Shown here: piece by piece, positions 26,412 to 34,423 of the stretch
Layout of the letters: each line of letters begins with the position of its first letter
Position numbering within the stretch: the first letter of the stretch is position 1
NCBI RefSeq assembly: GCF_019634775.1
Contig: NZ_JAHCAS010000001.1
Location: 2,424,894 to 2,488,893, forward strand
Origin: Dokdonella sp.
GTDB lineage: Bacteria > Pseudomonadota > Gammaproteobacteria > Xanthomonadales > Rhodanobacteraceae
DNA length: 64,000 nt
Direction: 5' to 3'
Made by a program: the position numbers and the translations under genes
Notes under the pieces: model-generated
Seen by the model: only the letters and a program-made list of their open reading frames with translations
Told to the model about the DNA's origin: nothing
Databases searched by the model: none

Positions 26412-26447
26412 CAATGCAAACGCCGGCGTCAGCCGGCGTTTGCATTG
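26412..26447. terminator. 16-bp perfect hairpin after the glycine-zipper gene
   Basis: CAATGCAAACGCCGGC (26412-26427) pairs with GCCGGCGTTTGCATTG (26432-26447) around GTCA. It lies between two convergent genes and its arms supply A-rich and T-rich sides in both directions, so it could serve both. Confidence 0.8.
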
Positions 26448-26483
26448 CTCGATAAGGTTCGCAAGCCACCTCGGGGGTGCTGA

Positions 26484-26921
26484 TCAGTTGACGCGATAGA
26501 AGCTGTGCGCGCCGATGGTGGCGATGCGCTCGCCCGTGGCCCAGCTTGGTGAGGCGAATTCCTCGGCGACGAAGTGGCTGGCGTCAGGCACGACGAATTC
26601 GCGCTTGTCTTTCGGCCGTTCCCACATCCGCAGCATGTTGTCGGCAACAAGCCAGGCTTTCTTCCATGCCTGAGGGTTGCGCAGCATGTAGTTCTTGTTG
26701 GTCGTGGCCACGGCGAACTGACCTGGTGCATTGACGACGCGACAAACGTCGTCGCCCCAGCGTCCACTTTCACGGCGGCGCATCGCGACTTCGGCGACCG
26801 CAGCCTGGCCCAGCTGTGACTCGCTGCGGGCCTCGAGATAGATCATCGCCGCCAGACATGTACGGTCGGCATCGTGTTGCGGCAGGATCGAAGCCAGCCA
26901 GAGCAGCCAAGCCAGTTTCAT
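26484..26921 (-). CDS. SleB/CwlJ-type cell wall hydrolase
   Basis: A 145-residue protein with a short signal (MKLAWLLWLASILP). TCLAAMIYLEARSESQLGQAAVAEVAMRRR (about 20-50, given here as two blocks) has the catalytic Glu and pattern of the Hydrolase_2 (SleB) domain, and GQFAVA, AWLVADNML and DASHFVA complete it. In spore formers these are cortex lytic enzymes; in Proteobacteria they are periplasmic peptidoglycan hydrolases or transglycosylases of poorly known role. GAGGAG precedes the start. The gene is convergent with the glycine-zipper gene. Confidence 0.87.
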   Translation of the reverse strand: MKLAWLLWLASILPQHDADRTCLAAMIYLEARSESQLGQAAVAEVAMRRRESGRWGDDVCRVVNAPGQFAVATTNKNYMLRNPQAWKKAWLVADNMLRMWERPKDKREFVVPDASHFVAEEFASPSWATGERIATIGAHSFYRVN

Positions 26922-27366
26922 CGTTTGGTTCTCCTCGATCTGGCGAGGCGGCGACCGCTGCCCTTGCGGAATGCGGTACCGCGACGCCGGGACGGGGCGC
27001 CATATGCCGGCACGCCTTCGCTCCACATGCAACGACGCCATGACCGCAGCCGTGGCATCGATACGTTTCCGGGGTTGTGCGACCGGCGCGCAAGCGCTGC
27101 AGCGGTCTCCGGTCCTGGCGTCTGCCCATCGCGGCAGTCGCACTCGACCGGTATCGACGGAGCTTCGGGAGGCCCGAATGGTTCCGCCACAGATGTCCAG
27201 TTTTCGTTCGGCGCCACAGGCGGCGAACGAGGCGGGCGGAGACTACGCCATGCGCGCCGTGCTTGTCACGCCCCAAGGGGCGCTTTCCTGAACATTGCGT
27301 TCAGCATCGCGGCGAAACAAAAAATGCAACAATTGGCCACTGTGATAATTGTGCTGAATTTTCAAT
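26922..27366. other. Intergenic stretch, 445 bp, with an AT-rich end
   Basis: The long open frames here lack domain patterns and ribosome sites. 27300-27372 is markedly AT-rich against its surroundings (ACAATTGGCCACTGTGATAA, then TTGTGCTGAATTTTC), with AATTG arms that face each other. It may hold a promoter or binding site for the SleB-like gene, though it is about 380 bases away. Confidence 0.45.
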
Positions 27367-28194
27367 TTACTGAGATTTATAGCCGTGGAAACCTGAAAGC
27401 AGTTCTTGGCTGCCAGCGTATTCCTCGGGCGTCGCCGGCACGAAGCGGGTGACGCCGATCTCAAGCAGCAGCTCGGCGAGGTCCGGTTCGTCGGCGAGCT
27501 TGAGCAGCGCGGCGCGGACCCGGTCGCGTACCTCGACGGGCACGCTCGGCGAGGCGAGCAGGGCCGGACCGGGATACTGCCGGGACGTGTGGATCGAAAT
27601 GAGGTTCGGATATGTGTCCTTGAGCCAGGTCGGAACGATTGCTGCGTCGACTTCGCCGTCAAACAGGATCTGCACGCCGTCGCGCCACGAACGTGCGGTG
27701 GACATGAAGCGCGGCTGCTCGATCGGGTTCGGATAGAACTGGGCGAGCAGGGCATAGCCGAGGCTGGGTGCGGGCATTGTCGCGATGCGCTTGTCCTTGA
27801 GTGCGCCGAGGCCCTGCCCCTCGTATTCGAGGCTGGCCAGCGTGTAGCTGCTTGGTTCGGCTGTGCGCACCAGCGGAACGAAGCCGAGGCGGGAGATCCG
27901 ATAGTCGGCGAAGTGCGCTTCGTCGAGGGTGAACTCCGTGATGTTCTCCGTCGCGATATTGCGCCAATAGACACCATAGTTCGGTGGCGTGACGAGGACG
28001 AACTTCTCGCCGGTCTCGCGCGCAAGATACTCGACCAGCGGCTTGTAGATGGCACGCGCCGCGTCGGGGGCGTAGATAGGTTCGGGACTGAAACGGTATT
28101 CGGCGGCGATGCTGCTGCCGGCGGCGAATAAGCTTGCCGCCAGCACGCAAAGCCGGCGCATTGCATGACGCGCGATCAGCAGGTGCCTGTTCAT
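27367..28194 (-). CDS. PhnD-like phosphate/phosphonate-type substrate-binding protein
   Basis: A 275-residue exported protein; the signal contains LCVLAASLFAAGSSIAA after a basic stretch. YRFSPEPIYAPDAARAIYKPLVEYLARETG (about 33-62, in two blocks) is the usual opening of PhnD/PhnS-like binding proteins, and LKDKRIATMPAPSLGYALLA and ILFDGEVDAAIVPTWL are also typical. No permease or ATPase gene is adjacent, so the protein may feed a transporter elsewhere or serve as a sensor domain. An in-frame ATG at residue 12 could also start it. The ligand is unknown. Confidence 0.78.
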   Translation of the reverse strand: MNRHLLIARHAMRRLCVLAASLFAAGSSIAAEYRFSPEPIYAPDAARAIYKPLVEYLARETGEKFVLVTPPNYGVYWRNIATENITEFTLDEAHFADYRISRLGFVPLVRTAEPSSYTLASLEYEGQGLGALKDKRIATMPAPSLGYALLAQFYPNPIEQPRFMSTARSWRDGVQILFDGEVDAAIVPTWLKDTYPNLISIHTSRQYPGPALLASPSVPVEVRDRVRAALLKLADEPDLAELLLEIGVTRFVPATPEEYAGSQELLSGFHGYKSQ

Positions 28195-28242
28195 GCTCGT
28201 GTCCCCCTGGGTGCGCGCTATATCACGCTCCTGCGAGGATTG

Positions 28243-28270
28243 CTAGGGACTGATCAGAACCTCCCTGGAG
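28243..28270. repeat. AGGGA-TGATCAG-TCCCT palindromic repeat, copy 2
   Basis: CTAGGGACTGATCAGAACCT is followed by CCCTGGAG. It sits between the ygfZ stop and the PhnD-like start, on genes both read from the - strand. Confidence 0.65.
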
Positions 28271-28292
28271 GTCGGTGCTTCCAGCATCCGGA

Positions 28293-29114
28293 TCAGGGCA
28301 CTCCGAGGGCTTCTGCGGTAGCCCCGCCGTCGAGATTCAGCGTCCTTGCGGACAATGCCGATTCGTCGACAACGGCGAGGGCGAGCATCGAATGGCTTTC
28401 GCGTGCGGCGGCGTACAGCATTGTTCCGCATGCCGCTCCGGCATGGAGAATGCGAGTGCCGGGGGGCGGAACCTTCGTTGCGTCGACGCGCAGGCGCAGG
28501 CAATGGCGTTTGTTGCCGCCTCGATAATGTAGACGCGCGACGATCTCCTGGCCCGGATAACAGCCCTTGTCGAGGCGCGTCGCGCCGATCCGGCTCAGCC
28601 CGAGGGCGGCAGCAGTGAATTCACAGGCGAGGCGTGCATCGAGCCAGGGCAGTCCGGCGTCGATGCCGGCCAAGGCGAGAGAGGCGGGCAGGTCGTCGAC
28701 GGTGGCGCCGAACCCGACGGCCGGCGCGTCCACTTGCAGGCGCCAACCAGGCAGCAGCGGCAGGTCCACGGCCGGACCTGCACCGACCACGGCGGGTGCC
28801 AGCAAGTGCCCCTGGTCGCCACGATCGCGCACCGTGACGCGGCTGCGCAGCAGGTAGCGTGCAAGGTCGCGCGCCATCGATGCGGCACCGCCGAGCGGCA
28901 ACCACGCGACGAAACGGTGTGCCTCGACGCAGGCCAGCGCGAACACGTGGCGTGCACGTCCCTGCGGGTCGAGCCAGGCGCTCCATTGTGCGTCGCCGAC
29001 GGCAAGGCCTTCGACATCGCTGCCGAACTGCGCATGCGCGAAGGTTCGCGCATCCTCGCCGATCAGTTCGACAAGATTCGTGCGGTACGTGTCGGCGGGA
29101 TGGGTCGATGTCAT
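28293..29114 (-). CDS. ygfZ: YgfZ/GcvT-fold folate-binding protein
   Basis: A 273-residue protein of the YgfZ family, which uses tetrahydrofolate to help repair or assemble some Fe-S proteins. The signature KGCYPGQEIVARLHYRG is present at about 192-208. The N-terminal half has the GcvT-like pattern (RTFAHAQFGSDVEGL, AWLDPQGRA). ATG 29114 reads MTSTHPADTYRT; longer in-frame starts lack support. It is divergent from the succinate dehydrogenase cluster, whose Fe-S subunit could be a client, though this is only a suggestion. Confidence 0.9.
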   Translation of the reverse strand: MTSTHPADTYRTNLVELIGEDARTFAHAQFGSDVEGLAVGDAQWSAWLDPQGRARHVFALACVEAHRFVAWLPLGGAASMARDLARYLLRSRVTVRDRGDQGHLLAPAVVGAGPAVDLPLLPGWRLQVDAPAVGFGATVDDLPASLALAGIDAGLPWLDARLACEFTAAALGLSRIGATRLDKGCYPGQEIVARLHYRGGNKRHCLRLRVDATKVPPPGTRILHAGAACGTMLYAAARESHSMLALAVVDESALSARTLNLDGGATAEALGVP

Positions 29115-29353
29115 GCAGGCCCAGCAGGTCGCGGTGAAGGGGTCCCGGTCACGGTGTTGCCGTGGGTGCGTTGGATTGCGGCTGGAGTCGCTCCCGCACG
29201 GCATCGGTTTCGTGGCAGCGGTTGCAGCCACGTTGGGGGTTGGTCACGGCATCCAGGGCGAAATCGATCAGAGCATTACCGCTGTCGGACATGCAAGCGC
29301 GGTTGTCAGGATGCGATGCGGGCGTTAACATTTCGTGCGCATTTTTCCAGCCC

Positions 29354-29524
29354 ATGCCCACGTCGAATCCTCCACCCGCACCGCATATGCCCGTGCCGAC
29401 TCCGAACGAGCCGGTCGACGAAGGGCGCGTGTGCGAGCGGCCGGTCGAGATCGGTGGGCGAGGCGGTCCCGATCCCGTGCGTTACGGGGACTGGGAGAAG
29501 AACGGTCGCTGCATCGATTTCTGA
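29354..29524 (+). CDS. DUF1674 protein, SDHAF4-like succinate dehydrogenase assembly factor
   Basis: A 56-residue protein ending RYGDWEKNGRCIDF after EIGGRGGPDPV. GGxxGPEPTRYGDWE is the DUF1674 signature, shared with mitochondrial SDHAF4/Sdh8, which binds flavinated SDHA and shields it before it joins SDHB. It lies 58 bases before sdhC, strongly supporting that role. The N-terminus is Pro-rich and probably disordered. Because it is short it may be missed by gene callers. Confidence 0.85.
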   Translation: MPTSNPPPAPHMPVPTPNEPVDEGRVCERPVEIGGRGGPDPVRYGDWEKNGRCIDF

Positions 29525-29582
29525 TGCGCGACACGGTTCCACCCTACAACGCCAGCCACCGGCGCCAGCACAAGGCCAGCCC

Positions 29583-29978
29583 ATGACGCAGACCGTTCGA
29601 CCGTTGTCTCCGCATCTGCAGGTATATCGCTGGCAGATCCAGATGGTGACCTCGATCGTGCATCGCGCGACCGGCATCGCCCTGGCCGCCGGCAGCCTGC
29701 TCGTAGTGGGCGCGCTGCTCGCGCTGGCCGCTGGACCCGAGGCCTGGTCCCGCGTGACCACGCACGCTGGCGCCTGGTATGGCCTGGCCTTCCTGTTCGC
29801 CTGGACCTGGGCCCTGGCCTACCACCTGCTCAACGGCCTGCGTCACCTGCTGCAGGATGTCGGCTGGGGTTATGCGATTGCCCAGTTCGTGCGCAATGGC
29901 TGGCTGGTGGTGATCGGCAGCCTCGTGCTGACGGCGATCACCTGGGGCCTGCTCGCCGCGCGTGGGGTGCTCGCATGA
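29583..29978 (+). CDS. sdhC: Succinate dehydrogenase cytochrome b556 subunit
   Basis: A 131-residue inner-membrane subunit with three helices. RPLSPHLQVYRWQIQMVTSIVHRATG (about 6-31, two blocks) is the SdhC signature with the Ser-Ile-x-His-Arg motif at the quinone site, and YHLLNGLRHLLQDVG carries the conserved heme-ligand His. It anchors SdhAB and passes electrons to quinone. Its stop overlaps the sdhD start by 4 nt. Confidence 0.95.
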   Translation: MTQTVRPLSPHLQVYRWQIQMVTSIVHRATGIALAAGSLLVVGALLALAAGPEAWSRVTTHAGAWYGLAFLFAWTWALAYHLLNGLRHLLQDVGWGYAIAQFVRNGWLVVIGSLVLTAITWGLLAARGVLA

Positions 29979-30367
29979 GCACGTCGAACCGCCTGCGCAC
30001 GCCGCTCAAGAACGCCCGTGGTCTCGGCTCCGCCAAGTACGGCACGCATCATTTCGTTGTCCAGCGCATCAGCGCCGTCGCCTTGCTGTTCCTTTCGATC
30101 TACGTGCTTGGCCTGCTCGTCAGCTTGGTCGGAGCGGATTACGCGACGGTACGGGCGACGGTCGCTCACCCCTGTCATGCGGTGCTGCTGTCGGCGTTCG
30201 TCGTCACCGCGTTCTGGCACGCACAGCTTGGCCTGCAGGTGGTCATCGAGGACTATGTGCGCGCATCGGGCATGGCAGTGGTTGCCCAATTGCTGGTGCG
30301 TTTCATCTGCGCGCTTGCCGTGATCGCCGGCCTGTTCGCCATCGTCCGCATTGCTGCAGGGGCCTGA
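29975..30367 (+). CDS. sdhD: Succinate dehydrogenase membrane anchor subunit
   Basis: A 130-residue protein with three membrane helices. [29 protein letters not shown] (about 9-37, two blocks) is typical of SdhD in Xanthomonadales, and [17 protein letters not shown] holds the heme His and quinone-site Tyr/Asp. It forms the anchor with SdhC. ATGA couples it to sdhC, and sdhA starts four bases after its stop. Confidence 0.94.
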   Translation: MSTSNRLRTPLKNARGLGSAKYGTHHFVVQRISAVALLFLSIYVLGLLVSLVGADYATVRATVAHPCHAVLLSAFVVTAFWHAQLGLQVVIEDYVRASGMAVVAQLLVRFICALAVIAGLFAIVRIAAGA

Positions 30368-30371
30368 CCGC

Positions 30372-32162
30372 ATGACCGCGTACAAGATCCAGGAACACAG
30401 CTACGACATGGTCGTGGTCGGCGCCGGCGGCGCGGGTCTGCGCGCGACCTTCGGCCTCGCCTCGAAGGGCCTGCGTACGGTCTGCCTGACCAAGGTCTTC
30501 CCGACACGTTCGCATACGGTCGCCGCCCAGGGTGGCATTTCCGCCGCGCTTGGCAACATGGGCGAGGACGACTGGCGCTACCACTTCTACGACACGATCA
30601 AGGGCTCGGACTGGCTCGGCGACCAGGACGCGATCGAGTACATGTGCAAGGAAGCGCCGGCGGCGATCATCGAACTCGAACACTATGGCCTGCCGTTCTC
30701 GCGCACCGAGGATGGTCGCATCTACCAGCGCCCGTTCGGCGGCATGACCACGCGTTACGGCGAAGGCCCGCCGGCACAGCGCACCTGTGCGGCGGCCGAC
30801 CGCACCGGCCACGCCATGCTGCACACGCTCTACCAGCAATCGCTGGCGCATGATGCACAGTTCATGATCGAGTACTTCGCGCTCGACCTGATCTGGGACG
30901 AGGAAGGCGTCTGCCGCGGCGTGCTCGCGCTCGATATGGCCGAGGGCACCTTGCACCTGTTCCGCGCGCATGGCGTGGTGCTGGCCACCGGCGGGTATGG
31001 TCGTGCCTATTTCAGCGCGACCTCGGCGCATACCTGCACCGGCGACGGCGGAGGCCTGGTGCTGCGCTCCGGCCTGGCCCTGCAGGACATGGAGTTCGTG
31101 CAGTTCCACCCGACCGGCATCTACGGCGCGGGTTGCCTGATCACCGAGGGTGTGCGTGGCGAAGGCGGCATCCTCAGGAACTCCAGCGGCGAGCGCTTCA
31201 TGGAGCGCTACGCGCCGCACTACAAGGATCTTGCCTCGCGCGACGTCGTTTCGCGCTCGATGACCATCGAGATCCGCGAAGGCCGCGGCGTGGGCGAGCA
31301 CAAGGACCACATCCTGCTCGACCTGACCCATCTCGGTCCCGAGGTCATCCACGAGAAGTTGCCCGGCATCGCCGAGAGCGCGCGCATCTTCGCTGGTGTC
31401 GACGTGACGAAGCAGCCGATTCCGGTGCTGCCGACCGTGCACTACAACATGGGTGGCATCCCGACCAACTACCACGGTGAGGTCGTGCAGAAGGTCGGTG
31501 ACGATCCCGACCGCGTCGTGCCTGGCCTGTATGCGATCGGCGAAGCGGCTTGCGTATCCGTGCACGGCGCCAATCGCCTCGGATCGAATTCGCTGCTCGA
31601 CCTGGTGGTGTTCGGTCGTGCGGTGGCCAACCGCTGTGCGGCAACGGTCAGGCCCGGTGCACCGCACAAGCGTCTGCCGGCCTCGGCCTGCGATCAGGCG
31701 CTGGCCAATCTCGACCGCCTGCGCAACGCCAACGGCTCTTCGCCGACGGCCGAGATCCGCCTGGAGATGCAGCGCACCATGCAGAGCGATGCTGCCGTGT
31801 TCCGCACTGCGAAGACCCTGCAGGAGGGATGCGCGAAGATGGCCAAGGTGTTCGCCCGCTTCGAGGACGTGCGCGTCAGCGACCGCTCGCTGGTATGGAA
31901 CTCCGATCTCATCGAGACCTACGAGTTGCAGAACCTGCTGTACAACGCCGTGGCAACGATCAACTCTGCCGAACAGCGCCACGAGAGTCGTGGCGCGCAC
32001 GCGCACGAGGATTTTCCGGAACGCGACGACGTGAACTGGCAGAAGCACACCCTGGTCAGCGTCGATGCAAAGGGCGCGACGAAATTCGATTTCCGGCCCG
32101 TGCACATGAACACGCTGAGTGACGATGTGGAACCGGTGCCGCCGAAGGCGCGGGTCTATTGA
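30372..32162 (+). CDS. sdhA: Succinate dehydrogenase flavoprotein subunit
   Basis: A 596-residue catalytic subunit that oxidises succinate to fumarate in the TCA cycle. [20 protein letters not shown] binds [20 protein letters not shown] contains the His that covalently links [22 protein letters not shown] and [12 protein letters not shown] hold the active-site residues; and [13 protein letters not shown] and [18 protein letters not shown] are conserved. Length is standard. A 278-bp repeat-filled spacer separates it from sdhB, unusual for this operon. Confidence 0.97.
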   Translation: MTAYKIQEHSYDMVVVGAGGAGLRATFGLASKGLRTVCLTKVFPTRSHTVAAQGGISAALGNMGEDDWRYHFYDTIKGSDWLGDQDAIEYMCKEAPAAIIELEHYGLPFSRTEDGRIYQRPFGGMTTRYGEGPPAQRTCAAADRTGHAMLHTLYQQSLAHDAQFMIEYFALDLIWDEEGVCRGVLALDMAEGTLHLFRAHGVVLATGGYGRAYFSATSAHTCTGDGGGLVLRSGLALQDMEFVQFHPTGIYGAGCLITEGVRGEGGILRNSSGERFMERYAPHYKDLASRDVVSRSMTIEIREGRGVGEHKDHILLDLTHLGPEVIHEKLPGIAESARIFAGVDVTKQPIPVLPTVHYNMGGIPTNYHGEVVQKVGDDPDRVVPGLYAIGEAACVSVHGANRLGSNSLLDLVVFGRAVANRCAATVRPGAPHKRLPASACDQALANLDRLRNANGSSPTAEIRLEMQRTMQSDAAVFRTAKTLQEGCAKMAKVFARFEDVRVSDRSLVWNSDLIETYELQNLLYNAVATINSAEQRHESRGAHAHEDFPERDDVNWQKHTLVSVDAKGATKFDFRPVHMNTLSDDVEPVPPKARVY

Positions 32163-32165
32163 AGC

Positions 32166-32251
32166 CGGGAATGGGGAATAGGGAACGGGAAAGCGGATTG
32201 GCGCGTTGCCTGGCTCTTCACCATTCCCGATTCCCCATTCTCGATTCCCGG
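32166..32251. repeat. GGGAATGGGGAATAGGGAA repeats, inverted pair
   Basis: CCGGGAATGGGGAATAGGGA (32166 on) and the reverse-complement style CATTCCCGATTCCCCATTCT plus CGATTCCCGGC (32222-32251) face each other across about 30 bases, starting four bases after the sdhA stop. Relatives lie at 53355-53475 and 61556-61590. Confidence 0.8.
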
Positions 32252-32269
32252 CTTCTCCGCACGATCGGT

Positions 32270-32411
32270 TTTCGTATCGTCATGGTGAGATGGGTTTCAG
32301 CTTCGTTTTGCGTTGTACCGGCGTCCTCCAGACGGTCGGATTTCGTATCGTCATGGTGAGATGGGTTTCAGCTTCGTTTTGCGTTGTACCGGCGTCCTCC
32401 AGACGGTCGGA
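32270..32411. repeat. 71-bp perfect tandem duplication before sdhB
   Basis: 32270-32340 and 32341-32411 are identical as far as I can check by eye, starting TTTCGTATCGTCATGGTGAG and ending CCTCCAGACGGTCGGA. A third copy begins (TTTCGTATC) and breaks off at 32420. It lies 30 bases before the sdhB start and could carry a doubled promoter or regulatory site. Confidence 0.9.
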
Positions 32412-32440
32412 TTTCGTATCTACGTTGGGGTATTTCAAAC

Positions 32441-33223
32441 ATGGCCGAATTCTCCCTCCCGAAAAACTCCCGCGTTCAGAAGGGCAAGCGTTTTCCGGCC
32501 AAGCCTGGCGCGAAGGCCGTGCGCGAGTTTCGCGTGTATCGCTGGAATCCCGACGATGGCGCCAATCCGCGCATCGACACCTACGAGATCGACCTCGCCA
32601 GTTGCGGTCCGATGGTTCTCGATGCGCTGATCAAGATCAAGAACGAGATCGACCCCACGCTCACCTTCCGCCGTTCCTGCCGCGAGGGCATTTGCGGTTC
32701 GTGCGCGATGAACATCGACGGCACCAACACGTTGGCCTGCACCAAGGCGATCGAGGACTGTGGCAAGGGTGACGTGGAGATCTATCCGTTGCCGCACATG
32801 CCGGTGGTCAAGGATCTCGTCCCCGATCTCACGCACTTCTACGCACAGTACGCCTCGATCAAGCCGTGGCTGCGCACGCAGAGCGCGCCGCCACCGAAGG
32901 AACGCCTGCAGGCAAAGGACGATCGCGCACGCCTTGATGGTCTCTACGAGTGCATTCTCTGCGCCTGCTGCTCGACCAGTTGCCCGAGCTACTGGTGGAA
33001 CGGCGACCGCTATCTTGGCCCGGCGATCCTGTTGCAGGCCTACCGTTGGATCGTCGACAGCCGTGACGAGGATACCGGCGCACGGCTCGATGACCTCGAA
33101 GATCCATTCAAGCTCTACCGCTGCCACACCATCATGAACTGCGCGCGCACCTGCCCGAAGGGCCTCAACCCGGCCAAGGCAATTGCTGAGATCAAGAAGC
33201 TGATGGTCGAGCGTCGCGCCTGA
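32441..33223 (+). CDS. sdhB: Succinate dehydrogenase iron-sulfur subunit
   Basis: A 260-residue subunit with three Fe-S clusters. [22 protein letters not shown] holds the 2Fe-2S Cys residues (shown here as a motif at about 84-105), [12 protein letters not shown] at about 174-185 and [17 protein letters not shown] at about 229-245 hold the 4Fe-4S and 3Fe-4S Cys residues. [11 protein letters not shown] opens the ferredoxin domain. ATG 32441 has a modest TTGGGG site 10 bases upstream and follows the 71-bp duplication. Confidence 0.97.
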   Translation: MAEFSLPKNSRVQKGKRFPAKPGAKAVREFRVYRWNPDDGANPRIDTYEIDLASCGPMVLDALIKIKNEIDPTLTFRRSCREGICGSCAMNIDGTNTLACTKAIEDCGKGDVEIYPLPHMPVVKDLVPDLTHFYAQYASIKPWLRTQSAPPPKERLQAKDDRARLDGLYECILCACCSTSCPSYWWNGDRYLGPAILLQAYRWIVDSRDEDTGARLDDLEDPFKLYRCHTIMNCARTCPKGLNPAKAIAEIKKLMVERRA

Positions 33224-33357
33224 GTGGCGGATGGGACATCGCGGCCGGTTTTCAACAGCGAAGCCGGCCAGCCGCTCCCGCAGAGTTGGCGGTTTGGGGA
33301 TGCTCTGATCTCGCGTCGGACTATCCTCGCCGGTGTATCCCGCATGCAGAAGGTGCG

Positions 33358-33777
33358 ATGCAGATGAACCCGATCCTCGGCCCCGTTCTTGCCATGGTCG
33401 GCCTGACCCTGGTCGTGTGGATTGCGCTGTTCGTGCAGCGCCTCGGTGAAATGCGCCGCCGGCGGATCGATCCGCAACGGCTGGCCTCGGCGGCTGCGGC
33501 GACGGCCCTGCTCGAGGACCGGCGTGCGGCCGACAATTTCCGCAATCTGTTCGAACTGCCGGTGCTGTTCCTTGTCGCCGCGCTGGCCGCACTGGCGACC
33601 CAGGTGGTCGATGCCGTCCTGGTCGGCCTTGCCTGGACGTTCGTCGCCCTGCGTGCCGTGCACAGCCTCGTGCATTGTTCCTACAACCGCGTGATGCACC
33701 GCTTCATCGCCTACCTGCTGTCGTCGCTCGTGCTGTGGGTGATGTGGGTGAAGCTCGCCTGGGTGTGGCTGGCTTGA
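33358..33777 (+). CDS. MAPEG family membrane protein
   Basis: A 139-residue protein with four hydrophobic helices. ADNFRNLFELPVLFLVAALAA (FRNLFE-P) is the signature of the MAPEG superfamily of membrane-associated eicosanoid/glutathione proteins, whose bacterial members are mostly uncharacterised. It lies inside the SDH assembly cluster between sdhB and sdhE, and its TGA overlaps the TTG start of sdhE. Decayed palindromes occupy the space before it (about 33235-33285). Confidence 0.88.
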   Translation: MQMNPILGPVLAMVGLTLVVWIALFVQRLGEMRRRRIDPQRLASAAAATALLEDRRAADNFRNLFELPVLFLVAALAALATQVVDAVLVGLAWTFVALRAVHSLVHCSYNRVMHRFIAYLLSSLVLWVMWVKLAWVWLA

Positions 33778-34019
33778 ACGCCGAGCTTTCGCGCCTGCGC
33801 TGGCGTTGCCGCCGCGGCACGCGCGAACTCGACCAGGTGCTGGGCGGCTGGCTGGACGCACGCTATCCGTCCGCGAGCGAAAACGCCCGCGCGGCATTCG
33901 CGCGCCTTCTTGAGCGGCAGGATCCGGAGCTGTGGGACTGGATCATCGGTCACGGCAGGCCGGAGAACCGGGACGAAGCAGCCGTCATCGATGAAATCCG
34001 CACCTGCCATCGCCCTTGA
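33774..34019 (+). CDS. sdhE: FAD assembly factor SdhE
   Basis: An 81-residue DUF339 protein that helps attach FAD to SdhA. RLRWRCRRGTRELDQVLGGWL (RG-RELD, residues about 6-26) contains the conserved RGxxE motif needed for flavinylation. LERQDPELWDWIIGHGRP is also typical. The best start is TTG 33774, because it overlaps the MAPEG stop (TTGA); a GTG at 33765 is the alternative. The 3' end overlaps the next gene by 29 nt. Confidence 0.9.
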   Translation: MNAELSRLRWRCRRGTRELDQVLGGWLDARYPSASENARAAFARLLERQDPELWDWIIGHGRPENRDEAAVIDEIRTCHRP

Positions 34020-34410
34020 CCTCGTGCCGTCGCGGCGCCTTGCGCTCGGTGCGGTCGTCGTCGTTGTCCTGGCTCTCCTTGCGATCGCGGCAAGTGCACT
34101 GCCAGTGTGGCTTGGTCTCGTGCTGGCCATCGGCCTTGTCATCCATGCGATCGTCACGCTGCGCCGTTTCCTTTCGCCGCGCTGGTCGCGTCTCGCGCGC
34201 GATAGCGGCGGTTGGCAGCTCGCTGATCGCGAACACGAAACGGCCGTCGCCGAACTTCGCCACCATGCGCGTCTCGGTCCCCTCGTTGTGTTGGCCTTCG
34301 ATGTGCCGGGGCATCGGGCCTTCCGCTTCGTCGTCGACCGCGTCGCCGTGAATGCGGATGACTGGCGTCGCCTCGTGCTCACCCTTGCCCGTGAACCACT
34401 CCGTCCGTAA
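33991..34410 (+). CDS. YgfX/CptA-like membrane protein
   Basis: A 139-residue protein with two adjacent membrane helices (about 17-57) and a soluble C-terminal half (GGWQLADREHETAVAELRHH). In E. coli, ygfX (cptA) follows sdhE (ygfY/cptB) and was reported as a membrane-linked toxin-like partner acting on cytoskeletal proteins. Position, size and layout match, so the assignment is mainly by context. It overlaps sdhE by 29 nt. The TAA stop lies inside a palindromic repeat. Confidence 0.75.
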   Translation: MKSAPAIALDLVPSRRLALGAVVVVVLALLAIAASALPVWLGLVLAIGLVIHAIVTLRRFLSPRWSRLARDSGGWQLADREHETAVAELRHHARLGPLVVLAFDVPGHRAFRFVVDRVAVNADDWRRLVLTLAREPLRP

Positions 34411-34423
34411 ACGGGCTCCTACC
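34402..34423. repeat. TAGGAGCCC-type palindrome between convergent genes
   Basis: CGTCCGTAAACGGGCTCCTA plus CC. The ygfX TAA (34408-34410) and the pxpA TAG (34421-34419, - strand) both lie in this 22-base element. Confidence 0.85.

Noticed and set aside
26770..27276. 168-codon - strand frame upstream of the SleB-like gene
   Set aside because: Overlaps the SleB-like gene out of frame with no recognisable pattern.
29149..29292. 47-codon - strand frame with a CxxCH heme-like motif (GCNRCHE)
   Set aside because: No signal peptide or ribosome site; the 3' part coincides with a decayed palindrome (29173-29197). Too weak to call a cytochrome.
32206..32772. 188-codon + strand frame across the 71-bp duplication into sdhB
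   Set aside because: It repeats the duplicated DNA in shifted frames and then overlaps sdhB out of frame.
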